From positions 1-58,149 of IMG/VR virus record IMGVR_UViG_3300020470_000561: 58,149 bases of DNA; one strand, 5' to 3'. Positions within the stretch are counted from its first letter, which is position 1, and each line of letters opens with the position of its first letter. This document shows positions 15,805 through 25,819 of the stretch, one piece after another. Below the pieces are notes generated by a model. The model did no database searches and was not told where the DNA came from. It saw only the letters and a program-made list of their open reading frames with translations. The stretch is from a virus. Position numbers and translations under genes: made by a program.

Positions 15805-16624
15805 AACCGTAGTATTCATAAACTACGACTACACCTTCACGACCTCTCGCTCCTCTGTTACCAAACATGGATCCATTACCACCAGCACCCCACGCTGCAT
15901 GGGACTGATGTCTATGGGCATAGTTTGCTTGGTTGTGACTCGAAGGTTGAGATCCACCCATATATGATACTCCACAGTTGTGGTTACCATATCTACCCCA
16001 TGATCCATATCCGTTTCCACCTCCACCATAGATGTTGAGGTTTCCACCTGATCCATTACCACCGATACCTCCTGCATGTTGTGTCCTACAGTTGGCACCA
16101 TATCCACCTGATGCAGAGCAGTATCCTCCGAAGGAAGAACTGTTACCATTACCACCGCAACCTGAGTAGTTTGTACCACCACCTGGGTTACCAATACTTA
16201 CTGATACTGATGATACGTTGGTAACATCAATAACTCTTTGTGAGCATCCACCAGCACCTGCTGACTCACAATAACCAGATCCCCCGCCACCAGCACCGAC
16301 GACAACTACCTTGATGGACTTACAGTTACTTGGTTTATTCCAAGTACCATTAGATGTCCAGACCTGCATAGATCTGAAACCTGCTCCACCTCCACCACCT
16401 TCAAAATCTGTAGACCAAATCAAATTGGTACCATCAGTGCTTAGGAACCTACCTGATTGACCTGAAAGAGATGGGATATTGTAGTTTGATGACCCTGTTA
16501 TATCACCGTTGATATTAATATCTTGGACTCGTAGTGTTCCATTGGCAGTGATAGAACCTGAATTGAAGGAAAATCCTCCCAATCCAGCAAGGTCTGATAC
16601 TCCTGATACTTTAAGAACACTCAT
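15803..16624 (-). CDS. glycine-rich tail fibre / receptor-binding protein, copy 1
   Basis: 273 aa. An N-terminal stalk-like region (residues 1 to about 80) is followed by the Gly-rich domain starting FRSMQVWTSNGTWNKP, then VVGAGGGGSG, repeated GGYCSASGGYG-like and GGIGGNGSGG blocks, an NYAHRHQSHAAWG motif and the C-terminus RGREGVVVVYEYYG. Such Gly-rich domains form tips of phage adhesins. It is one of three tandem paralogues here. It is coupled to copy 2 by a 4-base overlap, so both come from one transcript. Confidence 0.78.
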   Translation of the reverse strand: MSVLKVSGVSDLAGLGGFSFNSGSITANGTLRVQDININGDITGSSNYNIPSLSGQSGRFLSTDGTNLIWSTDFEGGGGGAGFRSMQVWTSNGTWNKPSNCKSIKVVVVGAGGGGSGYCESAGAGGCSQRVIDVTNVSSVSVSIGNPGGGTNYSGCGGNGNSSSFGGYCSASGGYGANCRTQHAGGIGGNGSGGNLNIYGGGGNGYGSWGRYGNHNCGVSYMGGSQPSSHNQANYAHRHQSHAAWGAGGNGSMFGNRGARGREGVVVVYEYYG

Positions 16625-17430
16625 CCGAAGAACTCCTGAACGATAACGACACCTTCACGACCTCTGGCACCACGGTTACCGTGACCAGATCCATTACCAC
16701 CTGCACCCCAAGCACAGTGTGATTGATGCCTATGAGCATAATTCATTTGGTTATGGGATGATGGTTGCGAACCTCCCATTGAAGAAGCACCTGCTTGGTG
16801 TGATCCAAATGACCAATATGATCCATGACCGTTACCACCTCCACCGTAAATATTCAGAGTACCACCTGATCCGTTTCCTCCAATACCTCCTGCGTGTTGC
16901 TGTCTACAGTTTGCACCATACCCTCCTGAAGCAGAGCAATAACCACCAAAACTTGATGAGTTACCACTTCCTCCACATCCAGCGTAGTTTGTACCTCCGC
17001 CAGGATTACCTATTGATACTGATACTGAAGATACGTTGGTAACATCAATAACTCTCTCAGATGTACCACCAGCACCAGCAGATTCGCAGAATCCACTGCC
17101 ACCTCCACCAGCACCTACTACAGTAACAATAATACTCGTGACACCAGTTGGTTTAGTCCATGTACCATTAGATGTCCAAACTTGCATAGAGCGAATACCA
17201 GATGCTGCTGATACTTCTGCCCATTCAAATCCACTACCAGTAGATCTTAATGCCTTACCAGCATTACCACCCTGATCAGGCACGTTATAAGTAGATCCTC
17301 CACTTATAGTACCGTTGATGACCAAATTTGAAACAGTTAGAGTGGTCGTCGCAGTTATACCACCCCCTGAGAGCATAAACCCTTGGGATCCTGTTAAATC
17401 TTTTAGTGCTGCAACTTTTAGCTTAGACAT
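16621..17430 (-). CDS. glycine-rich tail fibre / receptor-binding protein, copy 2
   Basis: 269 aa. It is closely similar to copies 1 and 3 over the whole length, including the SMQVWTSNGTWTKP entry, DVTNVSSVSVSIGNPGGG, and the NYAHRHQSHCAWG motif. Differences concentrate in the stretch after GGGGNGHGS and around HNQMNY, the likely exposed loops. A late promoter is upstream at 17451..17458. Its stop overlaps the ATG of copy 1. Confidence 0.78.
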   Translation of the reverse strand: MSKLKVAALKDLTGSQGFMLSGGGITATTTLTVSNLVINGTISGGSTYNVPDQGGNAGKALRSTGSGFEWAEVSAASGIRSMQVWTSNGTWTKPTGVTSIIVTVVGAGGGGSGFCESAGAGGTSERVIDVTNVSSVSVSIGNPGGGTNYAGCGGSGNSSSFGGYCSASGGYGANCRQQHAGGIGGNGSGGTLNIYGGGGNGHGSYWSFGSHQAGASSMGGSQPSSHNQMNYAHRHQSHCAWGAGGNGSGHGNRGARGREGVVIVQEFFG

Positions 17431-17450
17431 AAGTTAAATCTGTCCTGTGT

Positions 17451-17458
17451 TATTTATC
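17451..17458 (-). promoter_or_regulatory. T4-type late promoter
   Basis: GATAAATA on the minus strand, 21 to 28 bases before the ATG at 17430; it overlaps the end of fibre copy 3. Confidence 0.5.
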
Positions 17459-18263
17459 CGTAGAACTCATGCACTACGACGACTCCTTCACGTCCTCTAG
17501 CACCTCGACCACCATGCTGTGCTCCGTTACCACCTGATCCCCATGCACAATGACTTTGGTGTTGGTGTGCATAGTTTCTTTGTCCATGAGATGATGCTTG
17601 TGTACCACCCCAATAACTTGATCCAGCAGTATGGTTTCCATAACTGTGGTGAGAACCGTGACCGTTTCCTCCACCACCATAAACATTTAGAGACCCTCCA
17701 GATCCGTTACCTCCAATACCACCTGCATGTTGAGTTCTGCAGTTGGCTCCGTAACCTCCAGAGGCACTACAATACCCACCAAAACTTGATGAGTTACCAG
17801 ACCCACCGCAACCTGAGTAATTAGATCCTCCACCTGGATTACCTACTGTGACCGAAACTGACGAAACATTAGTAACATCAACCTGTCTCTGAGCAGTACC
17901 TCCAGCACCACCAGATTCAGTATATCCAGATCCACCACCCCCAGCACCAGTGACAGTAACCATAATGGTTTTAACACCATTCGGTCTACTCCATGTACCA
18001 TTAGATGTCCAGACCTGCATCGATCTCACACCTGAAGTTGTTGATAATGTACCCCACGTTAGGTTGGATCCATTATTGGTAACATACTTATCGGTTTGTC
18101 CTGATGGACTTGGGAGAATATATGCAGAAGATCCAGCAATATTGCCGTTGATAACCAGATCGTTAACAGTTAAGGTGCCGTTCGCTGTAATGCCACCAGA
18201 ACTGAAGGTGAAACCTCCGATCCCTGCCGTATCTTTAATAGCTCCCAGGTTTAACTGTGCCAT
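17454..18263 (-). CDS. glycine-rich tail fibre / receptor-binding protein, copy 3
   Basis: 269 aa. Same architecture as copies 1 and 2: stalk with ITANGTLTVNDLVINGNI, then SMQVWTSNGTWSRP, Gly-rich core, NYAHQHQSHCAWG, and RGREGVVVVHEFYG. It is the first of the three in transcription order and has its own late promoter. The His cluster (HxHxxH) could bind a metal, as HxH motifs do in the T4 gp37 tip; this is an analogy only. Confidence 0.78.
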   Translation of the reverse strand: MAQLNLGAIKDTAGIGGFTFSSGGITANGTLTVNDLVINGNIAGSSAYILPSPSGQTDKYVTNNGSNLTWGTLSTTSGVRSMQVWTSNGTWSRPNGVKTIMVTVTGAGGGGSGYTESGGAGGTAQRQVDVTNVSSVSVTVGNPGGGSNYSGCGGSGNSSSFGGYCSASGGYGANCRTQHAGGIGGNGSGGSLNVYGGGGNGHGSHHSYGNHTAGSSYWGGTQASSHGQRNYAHQHQSHCAWGSGGNGAQHGGRGARGREGVVVVHEFYG

Positions 18264-18289
18264 GTGATTACTATCTTCCTATATGTATT

Positions 18290-18297
18290 TATTTATG
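18290..18297 (-). promoter_or_regulatory. T4-type late promoter
   Basis: CATAAATA on the minus strand, 27 to 34 bases before the ATG at 18263; it overlaps the stop of the 18293..19123 gene. Confidence 0.5.
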
Positions 18298-19123
18298 CGG
18301 TTCCTCTAAACACAAAGAAACTATAACTTGTTGATGAATACTGACCACCCCAGTAAAAATACTGTGAGGGACCAGATGAGTCACCAGCATGATAGTTTTC
18401 GCATCCATAACTATAACCTGAGTTGTTACTCAATCGAGGACCAGGTGAGTCACCGTTGACATCACCTATCATGTTACAACCCCAGACACCATCATCAGCA
18501 GAGAACCTGTTGTCCTGATAATATCCATTACTACCCTGCTGTCCATTATCTGAATAGTACGTCCTTGCACTACTACTACCTTCATCTCTTTCACTACCAT
18601 TAGCATTTATAGCAAATGTGTAGAGATTCCTCCATTGTACTGGATAGAATAGATTCTTCATTGAAGCGGTACTATAGTCACGATAAAAGTTAACTTGAAT
18701 ACCATAATAGGTATTATCTCGATAACCTACCATACCTAAGAAAGGTATACCATTATATGTTGGATTAGGAAAACCAGCAGAGTTTTCAATCTGGTTACCA
18801 CTTGCAAATTCTTGTCGATAGAAATAACCACCACCACTAATCGGGTTTTGTTGACCCATGGATTCTGCCATAGCACCGTATCTTGGTGTAGCAACTACCA
18901 TGAATTGATATTCCTGTATCCTATTAATGATACTACCGTAGTTATTATATGACCAACCTTGTCCTGCTAGTGATGAATTTAATAGAAGCATACGTCCATA
19001 TGCTCCCTGTGGACCACTTGGTCCTCCTCCACCACCAGTCGATCCATCACCACCCATACCACCAGTATGGGCCATACCCCTACCAGTTGGGACAAATATT
19101 GATTTAAAACCGAATGCCGACAT
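18293..19123 (-). CDS. putative virion / receptor-binding protein (276 aa)
   Basis: A Gly-rich collagen-like start (TGGMGGDGSTGGGGGPSGPQ) is followed by an aromatic, Asn/Ser-rich beta domain (for example WGCNMIGDVNGDSPGPRL and YFYWGGQYSSTSYSFFVFRG). The C-terminal part looks faintly like fibrinogen- or lectin-type domains, but I cannot assign one. It lies in the fibre gene cluster directly behind the 287-aa fibre protein (2 bases apart), so a role in host binding is likely. Confidence 0.6.
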   Translation of the reverse strand: MSAFGFKSIFVPTGRGMAHTGGMGGDGSTGGGGGPSGPQGAYGRMLLLNSSLAGQGWSYNNYGSIINRIQEYQFMVVATPRYGAMAESMGQQNPISGGGYFYRQEFASGNQIENSAGFPNPTYNGIPFLGMVGYRDNTYYGIQVNFYRDYSTASMKNLFYPVQWRNLYTFAINANGSERDEGSSSARTYYSDNGQQGSNGYYQDNRFSADDGVWGCNMIGDVNGDSPGPRLSNNSGYSYGCENYHAGDSSGPSQYFYWGGQYSSTSYSFFVFRGTA

Positions 19124-19125
19124 GG

Positions 19126-19989
19126 TTAACCTGCGTAGTTAACACCTGATGCAAATACAGTGTATGACTCACCAGTATCAGCATTTTCAGGTGGTTTATC
19201 AACTATACCGAAGGATACTACAATCAAAGTCTCATTATGTCCTGGTGGTGATCCTCCAGCCCAGTGTATACTATGTGATACACCGTTGATATTAAGTGCA
19301 CTTGGTATACCTGATCCACCAGCATTCTCTACTATAACTGTTATACCATATCCACAACCATTTGCTGGTACATCTGTCAGAGATAATGTCCAGTCTCCGT
19401 CAGATGATTTAACTACCCAAATAGTATTATTGTTATCAAAATCGTGGGAAACATTACCACTAGCATTATAATATGTGATACTCTCTTTCGTCTCTGAGAA
19501 ATGAAGTATACCTGTTGAGTTTATATCTACTGCTGTTACTGACGCTGCTTCAAAGTTAACATCACCATCACCTCCAATGATGTTCCATGATGCACCGTTT
19601 TCAATAGTTACTGTAAATCCGTTCGCAATCGTAATAGGACCTGCACTGAAACCGTTGGTAAATTCTACACCACCGTTAGCAACTGGACCTATTGTTAAAT
19701 TCTCTGATATTGTGGTACCATTAGTTCTGATTATACTATTCTCACCAACTGAAGGACCACCTCCACCTACGTCTGTCCAACCTGGCACACCTTGAGCAGC
19801 ATCTTGTTTATAAATCTGTGCCATGTCCTCCGTAGAGTTGTACACAATAGTACCATAGGCAGGTGCACCGAGTGCTGTTACTGCTGCTTGGTTAAGGGCT
19901 GGAAGATTCAGTTGCTCTGTTAACTGCAACGCCTCCATAATTGCTCTAGTTGTGGCATCAATCTGATTACCAATTATTTTGGTGGACAT
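19126..19989 (-). CDS. putative tail fibre protein (287 aa)
   Basis: The N-terminal segment (PALNQAAVTALGAPAYGTIV, then YNSTEDMAQIYKQDAA) is typical of phage fibre proteins that attach to the virion. A beta-rich stalk follows with SIIRTNGTTISENLTIGPVA. The C-terminal part is a small beta domain (GCGYGITVIVENAGGSGIPS). A late promoter of the CTAAATA form lies upstream. It is followed by the 276-aa putative adhesin, possibly its distal partner. Confidence 0.65.
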   Translation of the reverse strand: MSTKIIGNQIDATTRAIMEALQLTEQLNLPALNQAAVTALGAPAYGTIVYNSTEDMAQIYKQDAAQGVPGWTDVGGGGPSVGENSIIRTNGTTISENLTIGPVANGGVEFTNGFSAGPITIANGFTVTIENGASWNIIGGDGDVNFEAASVTAVDINSTGILHFSETKESITYYNASGNVSHDFDNNNTIWVVKSSDGDWTLSLTDVPANGCGYGITVIVENAGGSGIPSALNINGVSHSIHWAGGSPPGHNETLIVVSFGIVDKPPENADTGESYTVFASGVNYAG

Positions 19990-20010
19990 TAATCACCCTC
20001 CTTATAGTAC

Positions 20011-20017
20011 TATTTAG
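20011..20017 (-). promoter_or_regulatory. late promoter variant CTAAATA
   Basis: CTAAATA on the minus strand, 22 to 28 bases before the ATG at 19989, the same spacing as the NATAAATA sites of this window. Confidence 0.45.
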
Positions 20018-23000
20018 ATGACCAATTCACGAATTTGAATGTTGTCTCCTGTCTGAGGTGTGGTACCAACTGAGAAGTCACATGCGTTAGATGAGACTGT
20101 ATAGTCAATTCCTGGTCTCTGACAGACACCATTTAAAAATACCATTAATGAATATGCTGTGTGTCCTGGAGATATAGCGAAGGAAGTTGTAATACCATCT
20201 CCTGCATACATCACCCCGTTATTTCCTAAGTTTACACCCGTAGCGAGTGAATACTTATCTGCACAACCATACTTACCAGTTACGTCAATATCACCAGTAA
20301 CTTTAACATTACCTGTAATCTTCATTCTATTGAGTGCATCTGGTGGTTCGCCAATACCATAATGTGTTACACCACTAAACCTACTAGAGGTTATTGGTGC
20401 AGTATCACTAAGACCAAACTTATACCAAACACCTGCATCATATATCCATCCCATAAACGTGCCTGGTGTCCAGTCTACGTTATATGCTATATCACCACTA
20501 TTATATGCTGCCCCTACCTCTGTTACTGGGTTACCAGTACCATCATCTTCAGCAAGGAAAGTATTTCTCAAAACAGTACCATCATCGTTAGATAAGGTAA
20601 AGTTTAGAGTCTGGAATATATCCTGAACCGTTACTTTCTTCTGGAATGTAACAGGACCAGAGAATACAGATTCCAACTGGTTAGATGCACCACCAATAAC
20701 AGTCAATTTATCGGTAAGCACAATCTCTGAGAAGGTTTCAATAGTGGTACCTTCCTCACCCAACACGTTAAGTTGAGCAATATCTTCGTTAGTGATCTGA
20801 CCTGTAACTGGGTTGATAACCTGGTTACCAACAAACAACTCACCATCACTGTTAACACCAGAGTAGTATGCAACACCTGCTGCTTCTTTCAGTGACTGTG
20901 ATAGTCTGACTGCTGCTGGCGTTAGTACTTCTACCTGTGTAGATGGGAATGCAGTTGAGTAGTTACCTGGACCAAATCCTAGGTATTCAAACGTGTGACC
21001 TGATGCTCTGAGGATTGAGTATCTTCGCAATTCACAGAGTATAGGTTGTACTGAGTTATCAGCATTCAACTTCAGTGCGATCTTACGATCTTCTGCATCA
21101 CCTAGTCGTGCTGTAACTGAGATACCATTCAATACGTTTGAAGTAGTATTATATCCTAAGTTGTTCTCTGTCTCTAGTAATAGGAACTGAGATGTTTCCT
21201 TAGTGATAGATCTTTGTGTGTCCTCATTAGGTGTAGGAGATGCACCGTCAGTAGTAGTAACAACTCCAAGAGTTTCGTTACTTGCTATGGATACTGAAGC
21301 GGTTGGGTCTGCTACTGGATTGTCTCTGTCAAATGCAGGGTAGAGGTCAACCGTTGCCTGTGAGAATGCAAACTCATTGAAGTTAGATGTTGATGGTGAC
21401 ACTGACGCATTAAGAATAGTCAGATAATAGATACCATCCGTCACACCTCTTTCAAATACTTGATGTGTTTCTACAGAATATATGTAATAGGTTTTACTAT
21501 ATGCTGGAGAGTTGGTTTCACTACTTCGTGGCTGAAGAACGAAACCAGTAATGGGCTGTCTTGGAACAGGGAATGCATCCTTGTCCAATACATAGCGATA
21601 CCTGTATAACCTATCAACCAAGTTTCTAGCATCGGGAATCCTTCTAATGAATGTGGTAGGTGTAAATCCTAGGTTCTGGTATAGTGACTGTGCCTGTAAT
21701 GTAGTATAGATGGTATTCTGTGCTCCATCTACTTGTATATACCACTGACTATTTGTAGCATCCCATTTAATTGGTGAATCATCATCACCTGCTCTAGTAC
21801 CTGTAACTGTGGTACCACTTGGGTTAATCTCAGCATAGTGTGTAGTAGGTTCAGACGCACCAGAGGCAATCAAGAGCACATATAGTCTATCAGGGGTATT
21901 AACATCATCCCTTCTAGCACCTACAGTATATCCTTGAATCTTACTTGGTGGTCGGCCTGTCTCTACCGTATAACCGTAGAGAAATAGTTTTGTTGGGTCT
22001 GCAACACTTCTTGTCTTTGTGATATCAATGGTCACCCAGTTGATAGATATCTCCTCGACATCATCTAATGATTTTGGTGGTATAACGTGAGTTAATTGTC
22101 CAGCTTTATCCTTCGTGAATGCTGCTGCTTTAAAGCCTTTAGATCGGAGAGAAGTGTTACCAAAGTTTGAGTTCGAGTTGGTAATCGAGAGGTCTCCTCC
22201 TGAGTCAGAGAAGAAATGATCCCCGAATCCAACTGCGAAGACCGAGACGACCTGAATGAATGCGTCGTTGGACGCTTTAATGTGTCTGTGTCTCCATCCT
22301 TTTCGGTATTTGGCGAGTCCATTAATGTGAGCACCAGATCCCGAAGCCTGGGGTTCATACGCCCCAGTAGTTTGGTTGTAAAGTACGAACGCTCTGTCAT
22401 CTTTCTGAAGCGATATACCCGTAAACTGGGCAACAACCATAGATTTGAATCCAGTTGCCTTTGCTCCATCTGCATGCATACCATTTATACCCCATACAGA
22501 TCGTAAGGAGTTGTTGAAGACGTATGGTGATGCAGAGTCAACTGTATCAATCTCGACCTTAACTAGGACGTTGTTACCTAGTGCGTTACCAGATGGCTCA
22601 GCAGACATCTGGTACGTAAATTGGTTTCCTTGTGCACTGGTTACCAAGAATGATCCATTATAGAGGAGAGCATCTTGGTCAGTAGGACCAGTAACACCAG
22701 ATATATTAACAGCGACACCCACGGAGAATCCATGATTCTTCGGGTTGCCAAGCTCATCGACTGTAAATGCTGTTGCAGTTTGTCCATTTCTTATGATCTG
22801 TGATACAGCAAATTCATCAGAAATTGGACCAACGATTCTGTTTTCTTCAACCCTTGGTTGCATCTGGTCTTGTGAGATGATACCAGAGGTGTCAGGGATA
22901 ACTGCGTATCCTTTTGAAATCTTTTGATAGTATAACTCTAAGTCTGGTACATCAGCAAACTCAAAGCAAGTCAGTTTATGATGTGAGAAGTTTGGTGCTA

Positions 23001-23586
23001 TCTGTGATAGGTCATCACGATAGTATACACCAGTGTTATCTCCATCAAAGAATGACATCTGCCAGAAATAACAACCACCAGTGAGTTTGAATATAGCAGA
23101 CTCAACTGGTTCGTTAGCAGCAGTGATACCTAGGGATCCTTGTACTGTTGGATACGGTACATACTTAGGTACAATCTTAGTTCTTCTGAGGTCGGATCCC
23201 ACGACTGAACAACCTCTGGGTACGACAACGCCACCAGAAGTTGAATTGAACTTATGAAGCTCGTTACTAGGGGATGTGAGGTCAAAGTTAGTATTCTCAT
23301 TAAATGGTTGAATCTGATTATAATCAGCTAAACCAGGTCTATTATCTATCACATACTCGGATGGATAGAGGTAGATAGAGAAAGCATCAAACTCGTCGTT
23401 TGATAGACCCACTCTATATGAAAATCTTGCTACTTCTAGGAATGCACGTTGTAACGTCTTAAACGGACGCAAAGCAGAGTTACCTCGGTTATCATATGCA
23501 TCCGATGCATCAAAATCGTCGGGGTTGACGTATATAATACGTCCAGTCCTCGACGTAATGATATTTTTAAGACGAGTTAGTGCCAT
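20014..23586 (-). CDS. large virion structural protein, tail fibre-like (1190 aa)
   Basis: The N-terminus has the pattern GRIIYVNPDDFDASDAYDNR, then GNSALRPFKTLQRAFLEVAR, which I recognise from large cyanophage structural proteins with a beta-helix (pectate-lyase-like) body. Downstream, segments such as LRSVWGINGMHADGAKATGF repeat the beta-solenoid style. The C-terminal 150 residues look like a fibre tip. Probably a baseplate-attached fibre or tailspike base. No catalytic residues could be pinpointed. A late promoter is upstream. Confidence 0.7.
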   Translation of the reverse strand: MALTRLKNIITSRTGRIIYVNPDDFDASDAYDNRGNSALRPFKTLQRAFLEVARFSYRVGLSNDEFDAFSIYLYPSEYVIDNRPGLADYNQIQPFNENTNFDLTSPSNELHKFNSTSGGVVVPRGCSVVGSDLRRTKIVPKYVPYPTVQGSLGITAANEPVESAIFKLTGGCYFWQMSFFDGDNTGVYYRDDLSQIAPNFSHHKLTCFEFADVPDLELYYQKISKGYAVIPDTSGIISQDQMQPRVEENRIVGPISDEFAVSQIIRNGQTATAFTVDELGNPKNHGFSVGVAVNISGVTGPTDQDALLYNGSFLVTSAQGNQFTYQMSAEPSGNALGNNVLVKVEIDTVDSASPYVFNNSLRSVWGINGMHADGAKATGFKSMVVAQFTGISLQKDDRAFVLYNQTTGAYEPQASGSGAHINGLAKYRKGWRHRHIKASNDAFIQVVSVFAVGFGDHFFSDSGGDLSITNSNSNFGNTSLRSKGFKAAAFTKDKAGQLTHVIPPKSLDDVEEISINWVTIDITKTRSVADPTKLFLYGYTVETGRPPSKIQGYTVGARRDDVNTPDRLYVLLIASGASEPTTHYAEINPSGTTVTGTRAGDDDSPIKWDATNSQWYIQVDGAQNTIYTTLQAQSLYQNLGFTPTTFIRRIPDARNLVDRLYRYRYVLDKDAFPVPRQPITGFVLQPRSSETNSPAYSKTYYIYSVETHQVFERGVTDGIYYLTILNASVSPSTSNFNEFAFSQATVDLYPAFDRDNPVADPTASVSIASNETLGVVTTTDGASPTPNEDTQRSITKETSQFLLLETENNLGYNTTSNVLNGISVTARLGDAEDRKIALKLNADNSVQPILCELRRYSILRASGHTFEYLGFGPGNYSTAFPSTQVEVLTPAAVRLSQSLKEAAGVAYYSGVNSDGELFVGNQVINPVTGQITNEDIAQLNVLGEEGTTIETFSEIVLTDKLTVIGGASNQLESVFSGPVTFQKKVTVQDIFQTLNFTLSNDDGTVLRNTFLAEDDGTGNPVTEVGAAYNSGDIAYNVDWTPGTFMGWIYDAGVWYKFGLSDTAPITSSRFSGVTHYGIGEPPDALNRMKITGNVKVTGDIDVTGKYGCADKYSLATGVNLGNNGVMYAGDGITTSFAISPGHTAYSLMVFLNGVCQRPGIDYTVSSNACDFSVGTTPQTGDNIQIRELVI

Positions 23587-23607
23587 TCTTTTAGAATCCT
23601 ATATTGT

Positions 23608-23615
23608 TATTTATT
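23608..23615 (-). promoter_or_regulatory. T4-type late promoter
   Basis: AATAAATA on the minus strand, 22 to 29 bases before the ATG at 23586; it overlaps the stop of the 732-aa gene. Confidence 0.5.
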
Positions 23616-25812
23616 AGGCTGCTCCACCGCCACCTGCACTAGAGCTCACTTTCGTCATGTTAACCACAGGGAAGTCATCGGACTGTGTTTCAAATCCATT
23701 AACTGAATAACTAATGTCTGCTGCACTAGAATATACAAGTAAATTCTGTCCAGGTCCAACTATAATAGATGTATTCTTATCAGTTGTATTTGCAGCAAGT
23801 GCTTTATCGTAGAATAGATAATCTTCTCCATCATATATTCCTGTCTGAGGTGTGGTCACACCTGTGCTAATTGTTGCAACATCAAATGTTAATGCAGCAC
23901 CTCCACCACCACCTAGTTGTGCATCATTAATGGTGAGTGTATCAGATACAGCATGTCCAAATCCACCATCGATGACAGTGATAGTTGCTGCTCCAGATCC
24001 ATCAACTACAACAGTAAACTTAGAAGTCGTTAGATCTCCAGATCCACCTGTTGAGTTGGGTGAAATGCTTGCATAGGTACCAGCACTACGAGAGGCATCA
24101 GCACCACCGATATTATTCAGTGTCAATGCTTTACCAGTCCTAACTGTAGTCATGGTACGTGTGCCATTATTTAATGTAGGTGAATCATAGAATGAATCAT
24201 CTGCTGCAAATGCAGTTGATCCTACACCTAATGATACTTTCAAATGACATTGATCAGCATCATATGACTGGACATATCCAAATGCTCCAGGTGTAACACC
24301 ATTTGCTTGGACAGTCTGAGTGATCTGGTTAATAGTAAAGGTGTCTCCTTGTACTATAGTCTCACCAGATACATCATAGATGTATATCTCTTCATAAGAA
24401 GGAGTGGTATCTGTGTTTGCTTGGAAACCAATACCAGTAGTTGATCCAGCAGGTGTGCCATCTGCATATGCAAATAGTGACGTTGCGGTATTCTCTGTCA
24501 CCTCAATAGATGTATATGCTCCAGCAGTGCCAGCAGTACCTACCTTACTGACTCCAGCAGTATACTCAGTACCTGTTCCGTTAGTACCTTCAGCATCATC
24601 TGCTGAGAATTTTAATGGATAGTTATTACAAGAAGCATCACTTAGATCCCACTTATAAGTCCTGTCTATCTGTATCTGTTGAATGCCATTGTATAGATGG
24701 TCAGTAGCAGATGGTCCAGTTGAAGTAGTAAGATACTTAGTAACGATAGTAGCAGCAGAACTGACACTAAAGTTTAGAGATGCAGATGCATTGGACTGTG
24801 CTCCAGTAATTGTTTCACCTTCTGTGAAATAGTTTAGGAGATATAATCCATTGTCTGTTAATAGAGTTACACCAACACCATTGTTATGGTCAACGTCAGC
24901 AGTACCATAACGTCCTCTCTCTACAGTGAGGTCATTACCTGCGACATCAGTAATTGCTAGTAACTCATTATCAATCTTTATGATACCACCAGTAATGAAT
25001 CCAGTAGAGTCTACAACTGTTAATGTGCCATCACCTGCAACATAAGTACCACCTTCATCAATAGTGGTTGTAGTTGCCGATTCAGACCAAGCATTTACTG
25101 CGGTACCTGCTTTGATAGCAACAGCAGTAGTGCCTAGTGCACCTCTAGTGATTGTTAATTCATTAGTGGAAGTGTTAATACCACCAGCATTGATAGTTGC
25201 AATTTCAGTATCAGCAGATGCAGCAGGACCAATGTTGATATACATCCCGTCAGCAAGACCCGTATTACGAGAGATACTAACTGAAGTGGCGTTTGATGCT
25301 GCGTCGGTATACTGTAACCATGTCTGAGTAGTACCAACGATACCTCTGAATATAGCAGTAAAACTTGAAGTTGATCCTGTTAGTGTCTCACCCCCTGTAA
25401 ATGTACCTGCAAGTGAGTCAGCACCTAAGTCGGTCTGACTAATTTCTTTAACTATGGTATAAAGATTAACGTCTGAAGTAGGTTTGAATACATCAAGTAT
25501 CTTTGCCTTTGCGTTATTAGTTGTAGTAAACTCAGTACCTGGAATCGCTTCCGAATATTGGAATCCTGGTTGTAACTGAATCTTATAAGCGGTAATAGGA
25601 TTACCCTTTGCAAACTTATAAGCGGATTGGTTTAAACCATCCAAGTGAAGGACTTGATCGTAGTCCCTGAGAGCAGCCCTATACGTTACACCTGATCCAG
25701 ATTGATTGCACACATTCAAGACTGTGCTACCACTGAGTGTCGGTGGACACGAATATAAAACTGTATTTGTTGTTGCTCCTGGTTTGTCAGCAGCTAGTCT
25801 TCCTGCGGTCAT
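23614..25812 (-). CDS. virion structural protein (732 aa)
   Basis: Low-complexity, Thr/Ser/Ala-rich beta protein with several repeated small modules (ITRGALGTTAVAIKAGT and VERGRYGTADVDHNNGVGVT are two versions of one unit that covers IDNELL-like strands). It ends in SSSAGGGGAA. This is typical of tail-associated structural proteins of cyanomyoviruses. It lies between two other structural genes with 7 bases to the upstream one. Confidence 0.65.
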   Translation of the reverse strand: MTAGRLAADKPGATTNTVLYSCPPTLSGSTVLNVCNQSGSGVTYRAALRDYDQVLHLDGLNQSAYKFAKGNPITAYKIQLQPGFQYSEAIPGTEFTTTNNAKAKILDVFKPTSDVNLYTIVKEISQTDLGADSLAGTFTGGETLTGSTSSFTAIFRGIVGTTQTWLQYTDAASNATSVSISRNTGLADGMYINIGPAASADTEIATINAGGINTSTNELTITRGALGTTAVAIKAGTAVNAWSESATTTTIDEGGTYVAGDGTLTVVDSTGFITGGIIKIDNELLAITDVAGNDLTVERGRYGTADVDHNNGVGVTLLTDNGLYLLNYFTEGETITGAQSNASASLNFSVSSAATIVTKYLTTSTGPSATDHLYNGIQQIQIDRTYKWDLSDASCNNYPLKFSADDAEGTNGTGTEYTAGVSKVGTAGTAGAYTSIEVTENTATSLFAYADGTPAGSTTGIGFQANTDTTPSYEEIYIYDVSGETIVQGDTFTINQITQTVQANGVTPGAFGYVQSYDADQCHLKVSLGVGSTAFAADDSFYDSPTLNNGTRTMTTVRTGKALTLNNIGGADASRSAGTYASISPNSTGGSGDLTTSKFTVVVDGSGAATITVIDGGFGHAVSDTLTINDAQLGGGGGAALTFDVATISTGVTTPQTGIYDGEDYLFYDKALAANTTDKNTSIIVGPGQNLLVYSSAADISYSVNGFETQSDDFPVVNMTKVSSSAGGGGAA

Positions 25813-25819
25813 TGTTTAC

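Noticed and set aside
15829-17824. Alternative-frame ORFs in the glycine-rich fibres
   Set aside because: The strongly biased GGN codons open other frames; the fibre frame has the signals (late promoters, overlaps, conserved paralogues).
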